A DNA stretch of 64,000 nucleotides, taken from contig OY987335.1 of assembly GCA_963920685.1 (NCBI GenBank), forward strand, positions 8,916,201-8,980,200, read 5' to 3'. Under the pieces are notes generated by a model that had not been told where the DNA came from, did not search any database, and worked only from the letters and a program-made list of their open reading frames with translations. Source of the DNA: Polydrusus tereticollis (Eukaryota; Arthropoda; Insecta; Coleoptera; Curculionidae). The translations under genes and the position numbers were made by a program. Below are positions 24,501-32,088 of this stretch, one piece after another. How positions within the stretch are numbered: the first letter of the stretch is position 1; the number at the start of each line of letters is the position of its first letter.

Positions 24501-27500
24501 TCCTCCGAAAATAAAAGAAAATAGAATAGAATTAAAAAATATATTGATAAAACAATAACCTGCCCATTTCAGTGTTAGTAGTTATCGTTGTCAACCCAAG
24601 TAACATTTTAAGTTTCATCACAATCTACAAGAGGTTATTAAGTCTATATAATAAAACTGATCGTAAAACTGTTTATACTAGATAACCTCTTCAAAGCTCT
24701 AATAAACCCGGCATAAAACCAAAAAGGCCTTCCTTAAAAGTGTCAATAAAACCAACAGTACTTTTGAACCCAAATCTGCAAGATGTTTTTAGGTCTACCA
24801 CAAAACATTTTATAAAGCCTTCTTAAAACCGTTAGTACTTGCAATCAAATTTTATGCGTGATTTGAAACCATCATACGATGTCAACCCCCGCCACTTTAC
24901 TGATAAAGTATTTAAAAAAACTTTTAAAGAAATCACGTGCCTTTAATTTGTTAGCTTATTAATTATTATTTACAATTAATAAAAAAATTGTAACCCTAGT
25001 TTTAGCTTAATCAGTATGATTTTGGGCTATTTAGGGGTTTATATAACATATTAACATATTTTTGATAAATGCAGGCTAAATGTAAACAGTTAGAATAAAT
25101 AAAAATATAACCAAACACTGTTGCCCTAACTTTGTTCAAACATGTCTGCCGTAGTTAACGGAAAAGAACATGGCTGGAAAATGAATAAAACCGTTTATTT
25201 TAATAGAATGCCCTATTAAGAGTTTGTGGGTTTGTGAAATATTTTTATAAAGCAAAAGGTTTTGTTAAATTCCAATTGCTGCACTTTATTACAATTTTAA
25301 AACCTGTAAGTCTTTACCCAGCCTTACTACTCTTCTTTAAAACACTTAAGATTTGTCTCTGACAACCTCTAATACACATGTATTTAGATAACATAACCTA
25401 AATAAACATTTATTTCGTGATTCTTGATGACTACATGACTCAATAAAAATAGATTATTCTTTTGCCACATGTTCATCCTTGTTTTTGTTCTCTAATAACT
25501 GACTATGACATTTTTTTTACACGGTTTAAATTATAATCATTTTTTAATTTTCTTTTAAAATTACCACTTTTCCTAATCCTCAAATATTTATCCAAAATAG
25601 TAGACATTTAATAAAATGCTTTTTTGTGCCGCACTGCACTGACACTAACTAGAATTAGCAATCACAAAATGGCGTTTACTATGCGTTATATGCCCCCTCT
25701 CTCAAAGTTTAAAGGCGTAAGTGGGGGAACCAAAGGATTTATAGGTGCTTTGTAAAAACCAAAAGGTTTTAACTTAGCTTACTAAAGCTAACAAAAAACG
25801 ATTAGGTTTCAAGGAGCCTTTACCAATTATCGTCCAAAGTAAATAGTATTTATTATAACATATATTAAGGGTAAGACTACTTAAAAGTTATTCGTTTTAT
25901 TACTTAATCGTAAGGAGTACTTAAAACCATATTTTAAAACTCCTATAAAACTCAAAGATTTATAGATGTCTACCACAAAACTTAAAATATTTAAAATCCT
26001 TTATAAACCTTTATGAGTTTATTGTGGTTTTGAATAATGCAGCAATTAAGTGGTTATATAACCAATAGGTCTTAAAGAGCAAAAAGATTTAACAACTTGC
26101 TTTAAAGATAACTTGAAGGCCTTTTTTTAAATACATATTATCTGCAGATAAATTGGTATGCACAAAAACCCACTTTGGTTTATTTGCCTTCTTAAACCTG
26201 TGATAGAACCCTATAAATACTTGTTGGCATTTAAATTGTTACTTGGGAAGGCCTTCCCCAAACTAAACGTTTACTAATTTTGCGAATTTAATAACCTTTT
26301 TTGTACCAAATTTTCTTAAATTGGTTGGTTAAGAAGCGATTAAAGTTTACTCGTTTGGATTATTTTTTTCTAAGCTTAAAAAAAAACAGTTATTGGAAAC
26401 ATGGCAGTTTTACTTTAAAAAAAACTAAATATTTAGGGCAAACCTGTTACTTTTAAAAATGTCTAATCTAAATCTACAAAAGCATTTATTTAACAGACAT
26501 TTAGTTGCATCGCACACACTTAAAAGAGTAAAGCTAATTTTACAGTCGGCAAGTCTTTTTGCAATACTATTGGTGCAAGTCTGTTTATCGCAAGACAATT
26601 GCAAGCAATATTTCGTGAAAAGCTTTTTACAACTGGCAATTCAATTGTAATTGCGCTTTTAAAAGGCAAGGGCTGCCAACAAAGACTAAAAATATTATAC
26701 AGATAATAAAATTGTTGCAATACTTACCCGTTGCTGCTGCAAGACCATAGGCGTGCGGCGGTAAGTTAGCAAAATGAACGCTGTCGGTAGCTCTGAAAAT
26801 GTGAGGTTATGTACCTATGAAGTTTTCTTCTGTTTTCTAATAAAGGCTGTTTTTTGATGAGTTTTTTCTTAAAACTGAAAACATTTATTCTTAAAGAAAC
26901 TTACTTATTTGCATGTAACAATGTAACCATTACCAATCATAATTTATCTTTTCTAAATTATGGTGTATATATGAACAGTAGCCGTTCTGCGTTTTCTGGT
27001 TTTAACCTGAACCAGCTAGCAACATATATGTTGCCATATTCAGAAAATAATCGATAAGAGTAGACACTACTCGCTGGGCTAGATAAAAAAACTCTCTTGC
27101 AATGATACTTACAAAAGGAAATGTTTTGTAGTGATCCCGCCACAAATAATGGGATCTGATTTTCTTTCTACAACTGGCATGTCATAATATGCATTTAGTT
27201 CATTACTTATGATTTTTTTCTACAGATGTAGTTTGTACATAGTCAAAGACTCATCTTCAGAAGGATCTGGATTATTTATCTGCCTTTTTCTCTTGTTTGC
27301 TGCCTGCGCTGTTTTTGTCCATTTCAGATGCTGCTTAGATTTGCCATCGTAAACGTTCGTTTTTTAAAAATATAACAATCAAAACACATAGAACATTACT
27401 AGGGGACTTCTGACTTTTAGTAATGAAATAAAACACCTAGCTCCGAACACGCGAACTGCATTACACGTATTGTTGGTTGCCTATACGAAAGAACCAGATC

Positions 27501-30500
27501 CAGCAGCCGGAATTCTGGCGATTCAGGGAAGTTTTATAAACTAACTGTCTCTGAATTAATTTCTGGTGTAGGTCTACCTGTGGAAATAACATCCTTTTTT
27601 CTTCAAATATAGGCAATGGAAATCCTTGTTTCAATATCTTGCACACAGAATAGATACGCCGTGTTTTATAAACCGAAAAATCGCAATAGAAAAGTCATAA
27701 ATCTCCCGAATCCATGCAGGGTAAACTTGATATTTTGTCGGTTTAATCATAATTTAAAAGTCGCGTGATAATTAGAAATAAATAGATATTATAAATTTCG
27801 ATTGACATACATTTAATTAATTTTAATATAAAATGTGTTTTCTTATGTATATGCAATAATATAACTCAAGAATGGCAAAGGGAACGGGAACTGGGACCAA
27901 GACAAGCAATACAGTTACTTTGTAGTAACATTTGTTTTGGTTGGTGTTGTAAAATATATCAGCTGGCTCTTCAATGCGCATGCCTTCCTTCAAGCTTTAT
28001 TGCGTCTTGCAAAATACTTGCAAACTTGTATAGCACGTTTTACCGTCGGCAAGACTATCTGCAATGCTGTGCACAAGCCTGAAATGTTTCTTGTAGGACG
28101 TTTTTACAGCTGGCAATTCAATTGTGAAAGGGATATCCAACATGATAAAAATAAATGCCTCTGTTGCCAATCTGTCAAGGATTTAAGAAAATAACATACT
28201 AAACCTTTCTTTTATTCCTCTTTGTGCTTTTATTACTTTATTTCTTGTTATTATTAAACAAGCATGAAACAAACTGCCAAGCCAAAACAAAGAAATATTT
28301 TAAGGTTACTCCCAACCTTTTAGTAATGTTTGTTTTGGTTGGTAACATAACAATCACTAGAATTGCAGCGGAGATTGCAGAAAGATCGCCTAGAACCGTT
28401 TTGCGGCATGTAATGAAACTTGCAAGACTATTGCAAAAATAAATCGGCTAGCTCTTTAATGTGCATGCCTTCCTTTAAGCTTCTTTGCGTCTTGCAAAAG
28501 ACTGGCCGACTGTAAAACGTGCTTTACATGCAATCAATACTTTTTAGTATGATACAGTAAGTAAAGTCCTTTTTATTTTTGGTGCAACAATAAAAGATTA
28601 GCAATCGCTATATGTTTGTATGAATTGTTCAAGAATTTTGCTGTTCGTAATAAGATAATAGGTCAGAGTATTTTACCTTGCTTAAATCCACGTCAGTTTT
28701 ATCGATTGAAATGTTTCAAGGCCAAAAAAGAATTTTCCAGGGCAATTAAAGACAACAGGGTATTTTCCTGAATTATTTATTTTCTTCAATAAACAAATGT
28801 TCAAGTAGGTGAACAATTTAACCAGGTTTCATGCTTTGATCTTCAAATGTTAAGTTCGTTTACGTGTCATAATTTTATTCAACAAAAATAATTCAAAATA
28901 TGTATAAGAAAAATTAGCTACCATGAACAGTCGCTCCTGGTAAATTATATTACGAGAATAATTTAACGCGCTAGACACGAAAATCCTCGCCTATTTGAGA
29001 CAGATAATATGTGGGTGACAATCGAGTCAAATACGTAAATGCTTTGTTTACCAAATAAAACGAATCAAGTTTTAGTTGACTGAGATATATGCACCTTGGA
29101 AAAATCATGCTTTCGGAGAGCCAGAAACAGCTCGCATTACGGATTTTGATTTTTTTACCCCAGGGCACCTTGAAACCTCCTGGTAGCAGACAATATTGGT
29201 TTATAACGTACAAAAAATAAGAAAATTCCCTAAATTTGCGTTTAATTATGTGCTTACCTATTTCTATAATTCGCATAATTTAAAATATATTTCTTTGTTT
29301 CAGCTGCGCAGATTCCACAACGGGGCAGTAAGTATTTTTTCTAATTCGACGGAAATTGGCAATTATTCGTATTACCTCAAGAGTTTTGCCGAGGTCCGAT
29401 TTCTAGGTATTGGTAAAGCGTCCGCAACTTCTCTGCGGTTGCGGGTGACTCGGATGCTATTTTTACAGGTGGCTTTGTTATGGTTCTATTTTAATAAGTT
29501 ATATTTAATTTGATGACACAGGTTGCAAACGGAAAGAGGACCCTACGACCAATTCGGACCCGATGCCTACGCCCAAGAAACCACGGCTAGTTTTTACAGA
29601 CCTTCAGAGGCGTACTCTACAGGCTATTTTTAAGGTAATGGTAATTTGATATCACTTCCTTGAGTAACACCTTTAGACCGAAAACATATGCTAAAGCTTT
29701 TTATATATAGAACTATATGAAAATAAAATAAGCTAAACGCAACATTCATCTTAAAAGTCGCACTTACAATACGAACAATCAGCACACGCCTAGAAGCCAG
29801 ACGCTTGTTAGGTGCACACACACTCGCGTGTAATGGGTATTACTCATTTCAATGAGTTATTCCACCCGTTATCGCCTCCTGTTGCAAACTGCATCCTTAT
29901 ACGTGATAGCCAATATAATATAATATATAATATAACTCATTAAATAATATACTGTAACCACGCCGATACTTACCTAACATAATTTATGTAATAGAATCGC
30001 TTTCCAGGAAAAAAGCTATAATATGTTTACGTAATCAGAGTCTATGGAAAATCGTCCAGCGTGTTTATTACGAAGCAAATTCTAGGTAAAGTGTTTTCAA
30101 GTTAAGCAGCACCATCTGGTGGTGGAAATTGAGAGCAAAATATGGATTATTGTTCAGCTTATCGTGCGGGAAATAATGTGGTTGTATAATAGCATACCTA
30201 GCTACACCTTGCTAGCTACAGTCTTGCTTGGAAAAAATCAAATATGGGAACAAATGTGCAAGCGTTCGCGTAACTAGAATATTTGCACTGTGCTGATACT
30301 CTGTTAATGTTATGATAGTTTTACAGTGACAATTAATTCAGCTAAAACATAATTTCAAATGGATACATAATAATATGTGATGACAGCCAGTTTTTATTTT
30401 ATCCTGGCTAAAATCCTATTTTAATAACTTTGGTTTTCACATTATCTTTTGGGCATCTCAATGTTCCAAAAATGAAATAAAAGTTGGAATTCTACAAGTT

Positions 30501-32088
30501 TTAGTTTTTCTGAAAAAAGTTAAATCAAGTAAAACATTAAAGCAGTAGTTCTCAACCTTTTGTAGAGCGAGAAACACTGGAGCACACTATTTTTATCTGA
30601 GAAATCCCGTAAATATGAGATATTCAATTTTTCATCAGAAAAACTTGCTACTTTCATAGCTTCCAAATACATAATTATAATAAAATCAAAAACAACTATA
30701 AGAACAAAATAATATATTAATCACTAAAAAAACACACACATTGTCATCAGTTATTTTTTATTGAATAACATTTCATTAAAGCAAGCTTAATGGGATCACT
30801 GAGCTTGTTTTCGTGAGAGAAGCTTGTTAACATAAGGTTCAATGTTCGAAAGTTTTATCAGCATCTCTGCTTTAGGACTCAGTTTGTTCCTTTGGTCAGT
30901 CTTTGTAAGAGCATACTTAGAAAATGCTACTTCACAACGGCAAGTTTTTTACAGCACAATTGGAAATTTCTTGGTATTCTAAGATGGGCCCAAAACAAAG
31001 TAACCGAGTTAAAAGAATTTTTAGGTTCCCCTCAGCTGCTATATCAATAAACTGTTCAATTTCTTTTACTGTTAGAGTTAGGGATTGACGTAAATTTTCC
31101 ATTGTGACTGAGGAAAATATTCTTAAATGATATATTTTGAAGGTGGTTGGTAATATCTAATAACGTAGTTTCTGCTGAAAGTGGATTCTTGACTCGATTA
31201 TAAATTTATGGAGTGTAGGGAGGTACTCAGTTATACCTCTGTTCATACAGGATTCCCGAAACTGTATTTTTTTTTTTGACTGGGCTTCAATTGTGAAATT
31301 CATTGAGGGTCGAAAATATATCTGCAAGATAGGCCAATATAACGTTCTAACCACTTGACTTAAGTTAATCTTGGTAACAATTCAAATGAGGAGTCACTAA
31401 GAAACACCAAGACCTCATTTCGCAGACTAAAGAGCCGTACTATAACTTTATCTCGAGGTAGCCACCGCACTTCTGTGTGTAACAAGTAAACTAAGCTCCC
31501 ATATCTTCACAGAGAGCAGCGAAAATTCACGAAATTAAAGGCCTGGACTTTATAAATGTTATGATTTTGTACTGGCCTCATCCAAAACGTTTTTAAGACT
31601 GAATACTAATTCTTCTCTGTGAATAACACAGTGGCTCCTTTGATTTCCGGAACGATATTTTTAACACGCGCTATAAACCCAGAGTATTTGCCAGTCATTG
31701 CTTTAGCACCATCGCTGCAGATCTTAATGCATTTGTGCAGAACCTCAAACCCCCCTCTGCGGAACCCAGGTTGAAAAACACTGCTTTAAAGGAAATCAGC
31801 ATAGGCAACAGCATGTTTCAAACAATTAAAGTGCCTTTTCGTTTTCAGGAAACGAAAAGGCCGTCGAAAGAAATGCAAGTAACCATCGCCAGACAATTAG
31901 GTCTGGAACCAACCACAGTCGGAAATTTCTTTATGAATGCAAGAAGACGATCAATGGATAAATGGAAAGATGAAGATCCAAAGTCAGCGCAATCAATGAT
32001 GCATCAAATGTCACCAGGAATGGACGATGACATGGATCACGACGGAGACATGGACAATGATATGGATGATCAAGACGATGTCTTGTGA
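5177..32088 (+). CDS. onecut: Onecut (HNF6-type) CUT-homeodomain transcription factor, whole gene
   Basis: Nuclear DNA-binding regulator; the family acts in neural and photoreceptor differentiation in insects and in liver, pancreas and neurons in vertebrates (established knowledge). Coding exons are 5177-6512, an optional microexon 29304-29327, 29522-29634 and 31849-32088. Without the microexon they join in frame to 562 residues. Order along the protein: Ser/Pro/Gln-rich N-terminus (1-365), CUT domain (about 366-445), short linker, homeodomain (about 464-523), then an acidic Met/Asp-rich tail ending DDQDDVL. The homeodomain has the Onecut hallmark Phe48/Met50 (NFFMNARRR) instead of Trp48/Gln50. 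All junctions have GT/AG ends and matching phases (1-1, then 0-0). The intron after the CUT exon is about 23 kb and full of transposons. Identification is secure; isoforms are inferred. Confidence 0.95.
6513..8245. other. Start of the long onecut intron, no gene
   Basis: AT-rich, without coding segments or clear repeats. Confidence 0.5.
8246..8394. repeat. Foldback inverted repeat
   Basis: Arms of about 50-60 bp, starting GTCATCCAACCAGGATTGAG and ending with CTTGGTTGAATGAC, are inverted copies with some mismatches and a central loop of about 35 bp. It looks like a miniature element. Confidence 0.65.
8499..9600 (-). pseudogene. Decayed repeated gene of unknown family
   Basis: The minus strand has broken coding segments: LPTKRPKNIFKSPEVVGVFD and VNLPDRGAAFITAKVVRH (9554-9342), then ACRHHVMEIILSDVF with GPETALF around 9200-9300, then further pieces down to 8499. 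I associate these phrases with a transposon-like protein seen in many arthropods, but I cannot name it. Many stops and shifts; no ends seen. Confidence 0.35.
9601..10660. other. Onecut intron, no gene
   Basis: Overlapping short open frames around 9911-10162 and 10462-10659 have no recognisable content. Nothing else seen. Confidence 0.45.
10680..11243 (-). pseudogene. Rosa-type mariner transposase, truncated
   Basis: Minus-strand reading with one stop (after SRENPH) holds all three DDE blocks: VLFSDECTFILHG, WFQQDGAPPHY and RFPDLTPLD. Forty-one residues lie between the second and third catalytic Asp, which fits the DD41D (rosa/visitor) group. The N-terminal helix-turn-helix is missing and the C-terminus stops at LDLKR. 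CACCCTGTA near 11460-11468 probably marks one end. Confidence 0.75.
11516..11541. repeat. Short perfect hairpin
   Basis: CGTGTCCGA at 11516-11524 pairs with TCGGACACG at 11533-11541 across an eight-base loop. A T run lies in the loop. No gene is next to it, so it is not called a terminator. Confidence 0.6.
11542..12600. other. Onecut intron, no gene
   Basis: AT-rich. A 17-bp palindrome CACCCTTATAAAGGGTG lies at about 12001-12017. No coding signal. Confidence 0.45.
12677..12968. mobile_element. hAT-type MITE
   Basis: About 290 bp with inverted ends: CTAGGGCCGGATTTAAAGGTG-like at 12677 and CACCCCTAAATCCGGCCCTG at 12949-12968. The inside is AT-rich and non-coding. AGGGCCGGATTTA ends are common in non-autonomous hAT elements. 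A further solo end, CCAGGGCCGGAGTTAAG, lies at about 12602. Confidence 0.7.
12969..14440. other. Onecut intron, no gene
   Basis: AT-rich. CACCCTGTAGC near 13230 and CCTGTATAAG near 14170 are likely mariner-end debris. The frame at 13535-13756 is not recognised. Confidence 0.45.
14445..14991 (-). pseudogene. Mariner transposase, C-terminal part, split by the recombinase element
   Basis: Reads RHNYRYWSAENSHWFQEG, RPEKVNVWAGIAGRHIVGPF, FIDGNLNGEKYLDFLR, WFQQDG and RAPDLTPLEFFLWGHLKNK. The part between QQDG and GLTRGAIDWPAR is shortened, and the last catalytic position reads Glu where its relatives have Asp. The N-terminal half lies beyond the recombinase element at 16804-16910. Confidence 0.8.
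15000..15118. repeat. Long terminal hairpin of the recombinase element
   Basis: Two arms of about 52 bp pair almost completely around a loop of about 13 bases. The arms contain TCCTAAC, GTGCGGAAAG, CACTTTCCCGCAC, GCGACTGC and TTACCCGAAC with their complements. Only small bulges break the pairing. It forms the outer end beside the flanking AGTTATTATC. Confidence 0.85.
15093..15180. repeat. 88-bp direct repeat, copy 1 (3' side of recombinase gene)
   Basis: Begins AAAGTGTCTTTCCGCACAAG and ends CTAAAAATTTAATTTT. It aligns without gaps to 16584-16671, differing at about nine positions by eye. It starts within the right arm of the terminal hairpin and ends 27 bp before the recombinase stop codon. 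Confidence 0.85.
15208..16338 (-). CDS. Tyrosine recombinase (Crypton / DUF3504-type)
   Basis: 376 codons from ATG at 16338 (MSSIDNFSDDELPED); the frame extends 13 codons further upstream without another ATG. The N-terminal core-binding region (about 25-115) is followed by a catalytic domain with all residues expected of the family: Arg153 (GACRREEL), Lys near 180, His259-x-x-Arg262 (TGHSFRRSS), Trp285 (RLGGWKS) and nucleophile Tyr294 (AEGYLEES). The last 65 residues are Ser/Asn-rich. Such proteins cut and rejoin DNA through a 3'-phosphotyrosine link. DUF3504 domains of animal ZMYM2, QRICH1 and insect woc descend from Cryptons (established). No stop or frameshift, so the enzyme could be active (inference). 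Confidence 0.88.
   Translation of the reverse strand: MSSIDNFSDDELPEDILEAASVANLDLLPKKSIVRYEKQYDNFVTWCEAKNVKAPREEVLLAYFLEMSKLWKPNTLWSRYSMLKSVLKVKKDLDISKYYKVTAYIKRQNVSFRAKKAKVFTQEEIAKFMKEAPDEIFLLIKVVTIFGLAGACRREELTKFTIDDIDDKGDVIIVTINDSKNHSARSFVITKAVNNEIFLNLYRKYANLRPQQTPHRRFFLNYKHGKCSTQCVGINTIGKMPSNIAAYIGLKNPELYTGHSFRRSSATLLANSGEEITNIKRLGGWKSTSVAEGYLEESITHKKNMSNKILNLNSPSSLSYNLEAKTPQFPSSANNSSIPLSLQPSAHQDQLASMASSAINLHNASNCTFNVNISYN
16584..16671. repeat. 88-bp direct repeat, copy 2 (5' side of recombinase gene)
   Basis: Same orientation as copy 1, placed about 250 bp upstream of the recombinase ATG and directly before the palindromic motif array. A piece of the repeat (CCTACAAGCGT-like) recurs inverted at the very end of the element near 16782-16792. 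The other piece (CTTTCCGCACAAGTTAGGA) recurs inverted at the opposite end near 15000-15018. Confidence 0.85.
16672..16775. repeat. Array of GTGCGGGAAAA palindromes at the other end
   Basis: GTGCGGGAAAA, or its complement TTTTCCCGCAC, occurs at least five times in about 100 bp, partly as perfect palindromes (GTGCGGGAAAAATTTTCCCGCAC-like, split here by its centre). The same core GTGCGGGAAA is in the hairpin at the opposite end. Repeated inverted cores at both ends are typical of recombinase or accessory binding sites (inference). Confidence 0.8.
16804..16910 (-). pseudogene. Mariner transposase, upstream part beyond the insertion
   Basis: On the minus strand this reads SELMTERCNNDNNF, aligning with CEEMMRRCDENNRF of the two better-preserved mariners in the window. 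It is the direct continuation of the 14445-14991 fragment, now 1.8 kb away. Upstream of it the similarity fades by about 16910. Confidence 0.6.
17405..17575. repeat. Cluster of degenerate GCAATGC/GCGATG motifs
   Basis: Within 170 bp GCAATG, GCGATG and GCATGC variants occur more than ten times, irregularly spaced. The Cys/Met-rich open frame across it (17413-17649) is a by-product of the motif. It may be a decayed satellite or an element end. Confidence 0.5.
17786..17818 (+). other. candidate onecut cassette microexon (33 nt)
   Basis: A 33-nt block lies between a long T-rich tract ending TTTTTTTACAG and the donor GATG|GTGAGT. Read in phase 1 from the CUT exon it is open and encodes D-D-G-S-L-F-G-F-V-S-D, leaving one base. 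It could therefore be included without breaking the homeodomain frame. Splice signals, length divisible by three and matching phase are all visible; use in transcripts is not. Confidence 0.35.
19006..20030 (-). mobile_element. Second, shorter tyrosine-recombinase element
   Basis: About 1 kb, bounded by imperfect inverted ends: TAGGGCATTAAGGAAG at 19012-19027 and CTTCATAATGCCCTTA at 20009-20024. The motif CCCTCGG recurs near both ends (about 19040, 19954, 19971, 19993), partly in small hairpins. This is the same architecture as the element at 15-16.8 kb but with another motif. It contains a split N-terminal recombinase gene. Edges are inferred. Confidence 0.6.
19205..19762 (-). pseudogene. Intron-containing, catalytic-domain-less recombinase gene
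   Basis: Exon 1 (19762-19580, 61 codons, MDFPLIPDRIAVNAAKAL to GYFQEL) and exon 2 (19519-19205) are joined across a 60-bp intron, GTATGT...TTATAG (19579-19520), which has an in-frame stop. Spliced, YFQEL-SGTFTPNSLWTKYSMLK aligns without gaps with YFLEM-SKLWKPNTLWSRYSMLK of the 376-residue enzyme. The protein would be about 165 residues. Similarity ends after FLMYKVALLVG, just before the catalytic Arg; HxxR, Trp and Tyr are absent. So it is a core-binding domain alone: a decayed copy, or a DNA-binding remnant with a possible new use. It is called a pseudogene for lack of catalytic residues, but both exons are open. Confidence 0.6.
20031..21269. other. Onecut intron, no gene
   Basis: AT-rich; CAGGGTGTTT near 20797 resembles a mariner end. 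Open frames at 20207-20419 and 20900-21097 are unrecognised. Confidence 0.45.
21270..21740 (-). pseudogene. LINE reverse transcriptase fragment
   Basis: Reads NELTSGVDITQGVHSLCPLL with NLAMVNIIDIIK and DEITILCYTNNAE. These match the G-RQG-PLSPLLFN and ILCYADD blocks of non-LTR reverse transcriptases; the catalytic DD has become NN. The fragment is dead. Confidence 0.6.
21770..22480 (+). pseudogene. LINE reverse transcriptase fragment, opposite orientation
   Basis: Pieces in shifting frames: KAAGPGNISVEFLK (usually NKAPGPDGI), YIGLIDYENAFDYVLHDRL (the D-KAFD block), then DIGIIGELYWNQ and a broken GRGCVLAPALFN block. It lies head to head with the 21270-21740 fragment. Confidence 0.6.
22674..22764 (+). 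repeat. Dispersed repeat, probable LINE 3' tail, copy 1
   Basis: Shares CATTCATCTTAAAA, then ACGAACAATCAGCACACGCC and AAGCCAG-CGCTT with 29741-29822 in the same orientation. It follows the reverse-transcriptase remnant at 21770-22480, so it may be that element's 3' end. Confidence 0.55.
22765..23800. other. Onecut intron, no gene
   Basis: A 14-base C run followed by TTGGATCCGCCTCTG at about 23107-23134 looks like one end of a hAT-type MITE; a relative (GGGACGGATCCAG) lies at about 44009. The remainder is AT-rich. Confidence 0.45.
23818..23890 (+). other. candidate frame-shifting exon in onecut intron (73 or 65 nt)
   Basis: A very good acceptor (long T/C tract, ATTGCAG) and donor (CTT|GTGAGT) bound 73 nt; a second AG inside gives a 65-nt form starting at 23826. 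From the CUT exon the 65-nt form reads RLA-DAQCKREGSQQQTKK, which resembles the CKRKE of the true linker. Neither length keeps the homeodomain frame: the 73-nt form leaves phase 2, the 65-nt form phase 0. If used, it would give a CUT-only protein or trigger decay. It may also be a decoy. Confidence 0.35.
24219..24412. repeat. Inverted repeat, foldback type
   Basis: Arms of about 60 bp: AGAACAATTTGGTAAAAATA at 24219 and its inverted partner ending TTTTTACCGAATTGTTCC at 24412, with a loop of about 70 bp. Non-coding. Confidence 0.65.
24595..26247. mobile_element. Non-autonomous DNA element with short inverted ends and internal repeats
   Basis: Ends CCCAAGTAACATTTTAA (24595-24611) and TTAAATTGTTACTTGGG (26231-26247) are inverted copies with two or three mismatches. 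The 1.65 kb between is AT-rich, non-coding and full of reiterated CTTTATAAAACC / TCTACCACAAAAC-like phrases on both sides, for example near 24784 and 25965. No transposase. Family unknown. Confidence 0.55.
26520..26660 (+). repeat. TGCAAGAC-type dispersed repeat, copy 1
   Basis: Contains TTTTACAGTCGGCAAG, GCAAG/TTGC words at short intervals and TTTTTACAACTGGCAATTCA. The same blocks in the same order occur at 28025-28135. Non-coding. Confidence 0.55.
27925..28135 (+). repeat. TGCAAGAC-type dispersed repeat, copy 2
   Basis: TTTTACCGTCGGCAAGACTA and TTTTTACAGCTGGCAATTCA match copy 1. An upstream block (TTTGTTTTGGTTGG, then GCATGCCTTCCTTCAAGCTT and GCGTCTTGCAAAA) is shared with 28325-28530. Confidence 0.55.
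28325..28530 (+). repeat. TGCAAGAC-type dispersed repeat, copy 3
   Basis: Shares TTTGTTTTGGTTGG, GCATGCCTTCCTTTAAGCTT and GCGTCTTGCAAAAGA with copy 2, with a different insert between. It probably arose with copy 2 by local duplication. Confidence 0.5.
29304..29327 (+). CDS. onecut: onecut linker microexon (24 nt, symmetric phase 1)
   Basis: TTTGTTTCAG precedes and GTAAGTATTT follows a 24-nt block, both close to consensus. Entered in phase 1 from the CUT exon it encodes A-Q-I-P-Q-R-G and leaves one base, so the homeodomain frame is kept. The joined linker reads RLA-AQIPQRGS-CKRKE. As I recall it, Drosophila onecut has a similar AQIPQR stretch right after the CUT domain; that is memory, not a search. 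Skipping it gives RLAGCKRKE, close to the vertebrate RLAACKRKE. So it may be constitutive or a cassette that sets CUT-to-homeodomain spacing, as the 26-residue insert of mammalian HNF6-beta does. Confidence 0.8.
29522..29634 (+). CDS. onecut: onecut linker and homeodomain start exon
   Basis: 113 nt between acceptor GATGACACAG and donor AAG|GTAATG. Entered in phase 1 it encodes CKRKEDPTTN, then a Pro-rich spacer, then KKPRLVFTDLQRRTLQAIFK, which is the N-terminal arm and helix 1 of the homeodomain. It leaves phase 0. The basic CKRK segment just after the CUT domain is conserved from flies to mammals. The polypyrimidine tract is weak for this acceptor, which may favour regulated splicing of the preceding microexon (inference). 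Confidence 0.93.
29741..29822 (+). repeat. Dispersed repeat, probable LINE 3' tail, copy 2
   Basis: A second copy of the segment at 22674-22764. It lies in the intron just after the onecut exon 29522-29634, as a short 5'-truncated piece would. Confidence 0.55.
30543..31783 (-). mobile_element. hAT element (ZBED/SCAND3-type), with target duplication
   Basis: Ends CAGTAGTTCTCAACCTTTT (30543) and CAGGTTGAAAAACACTG (to 31783) are the inverted ends of a well-known hAT group. They are flanked by CATTAAAG / CTTTAAAG, an 8-bp duplication with one mismatch. The minus strand retains pieces of transposase: KICSDGAKAMTGKYSGFIAR with KNIVPEIKGATVLF at about 31730-31615, then the LLHTEVRWL block near 31480. 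Stops break it. It ends 57 bp upstream of the last onecut exon. Confidence 0.85.
31849..32088 (+). CDS. onecut: onecut last coding exon: homeodomain helices 2-3 and tail
   Basis: Begins after the pyrimidine-rich acceptor CCTTTTCGTTTTCAG with ETKRPSKEMQ. It carries the recognition helix TTVGNFFMNARRRS and ends at TGA 32086-32088. Phe and Met at homeodomain positions 48 and 50 mark the Onecut class. After MDKWKDED the tail is Asp/Met-rich with repeated DMD/GD units. A hAT transposon ends only 57 bp upstream, so the branch point lies within about 55 bases of unique sequence. Confidence 0.95.
   Translation, partial: ETKRPSKEMQVTIARQLGLEPTTVGNFFMNARRRSMDKWKDEDPKSAQSMMHQMSPGMDDDMDHDGDMDNDMDDQDDVL

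Noticed and set aside
28224..28442. Frame ending RIAAEIAERSPRTVLRHVMK, helix-turn-helix-like
   Set aside because: It lies across dispersed repeat copies, with no conserved domain around it; resemblance judged accidental.
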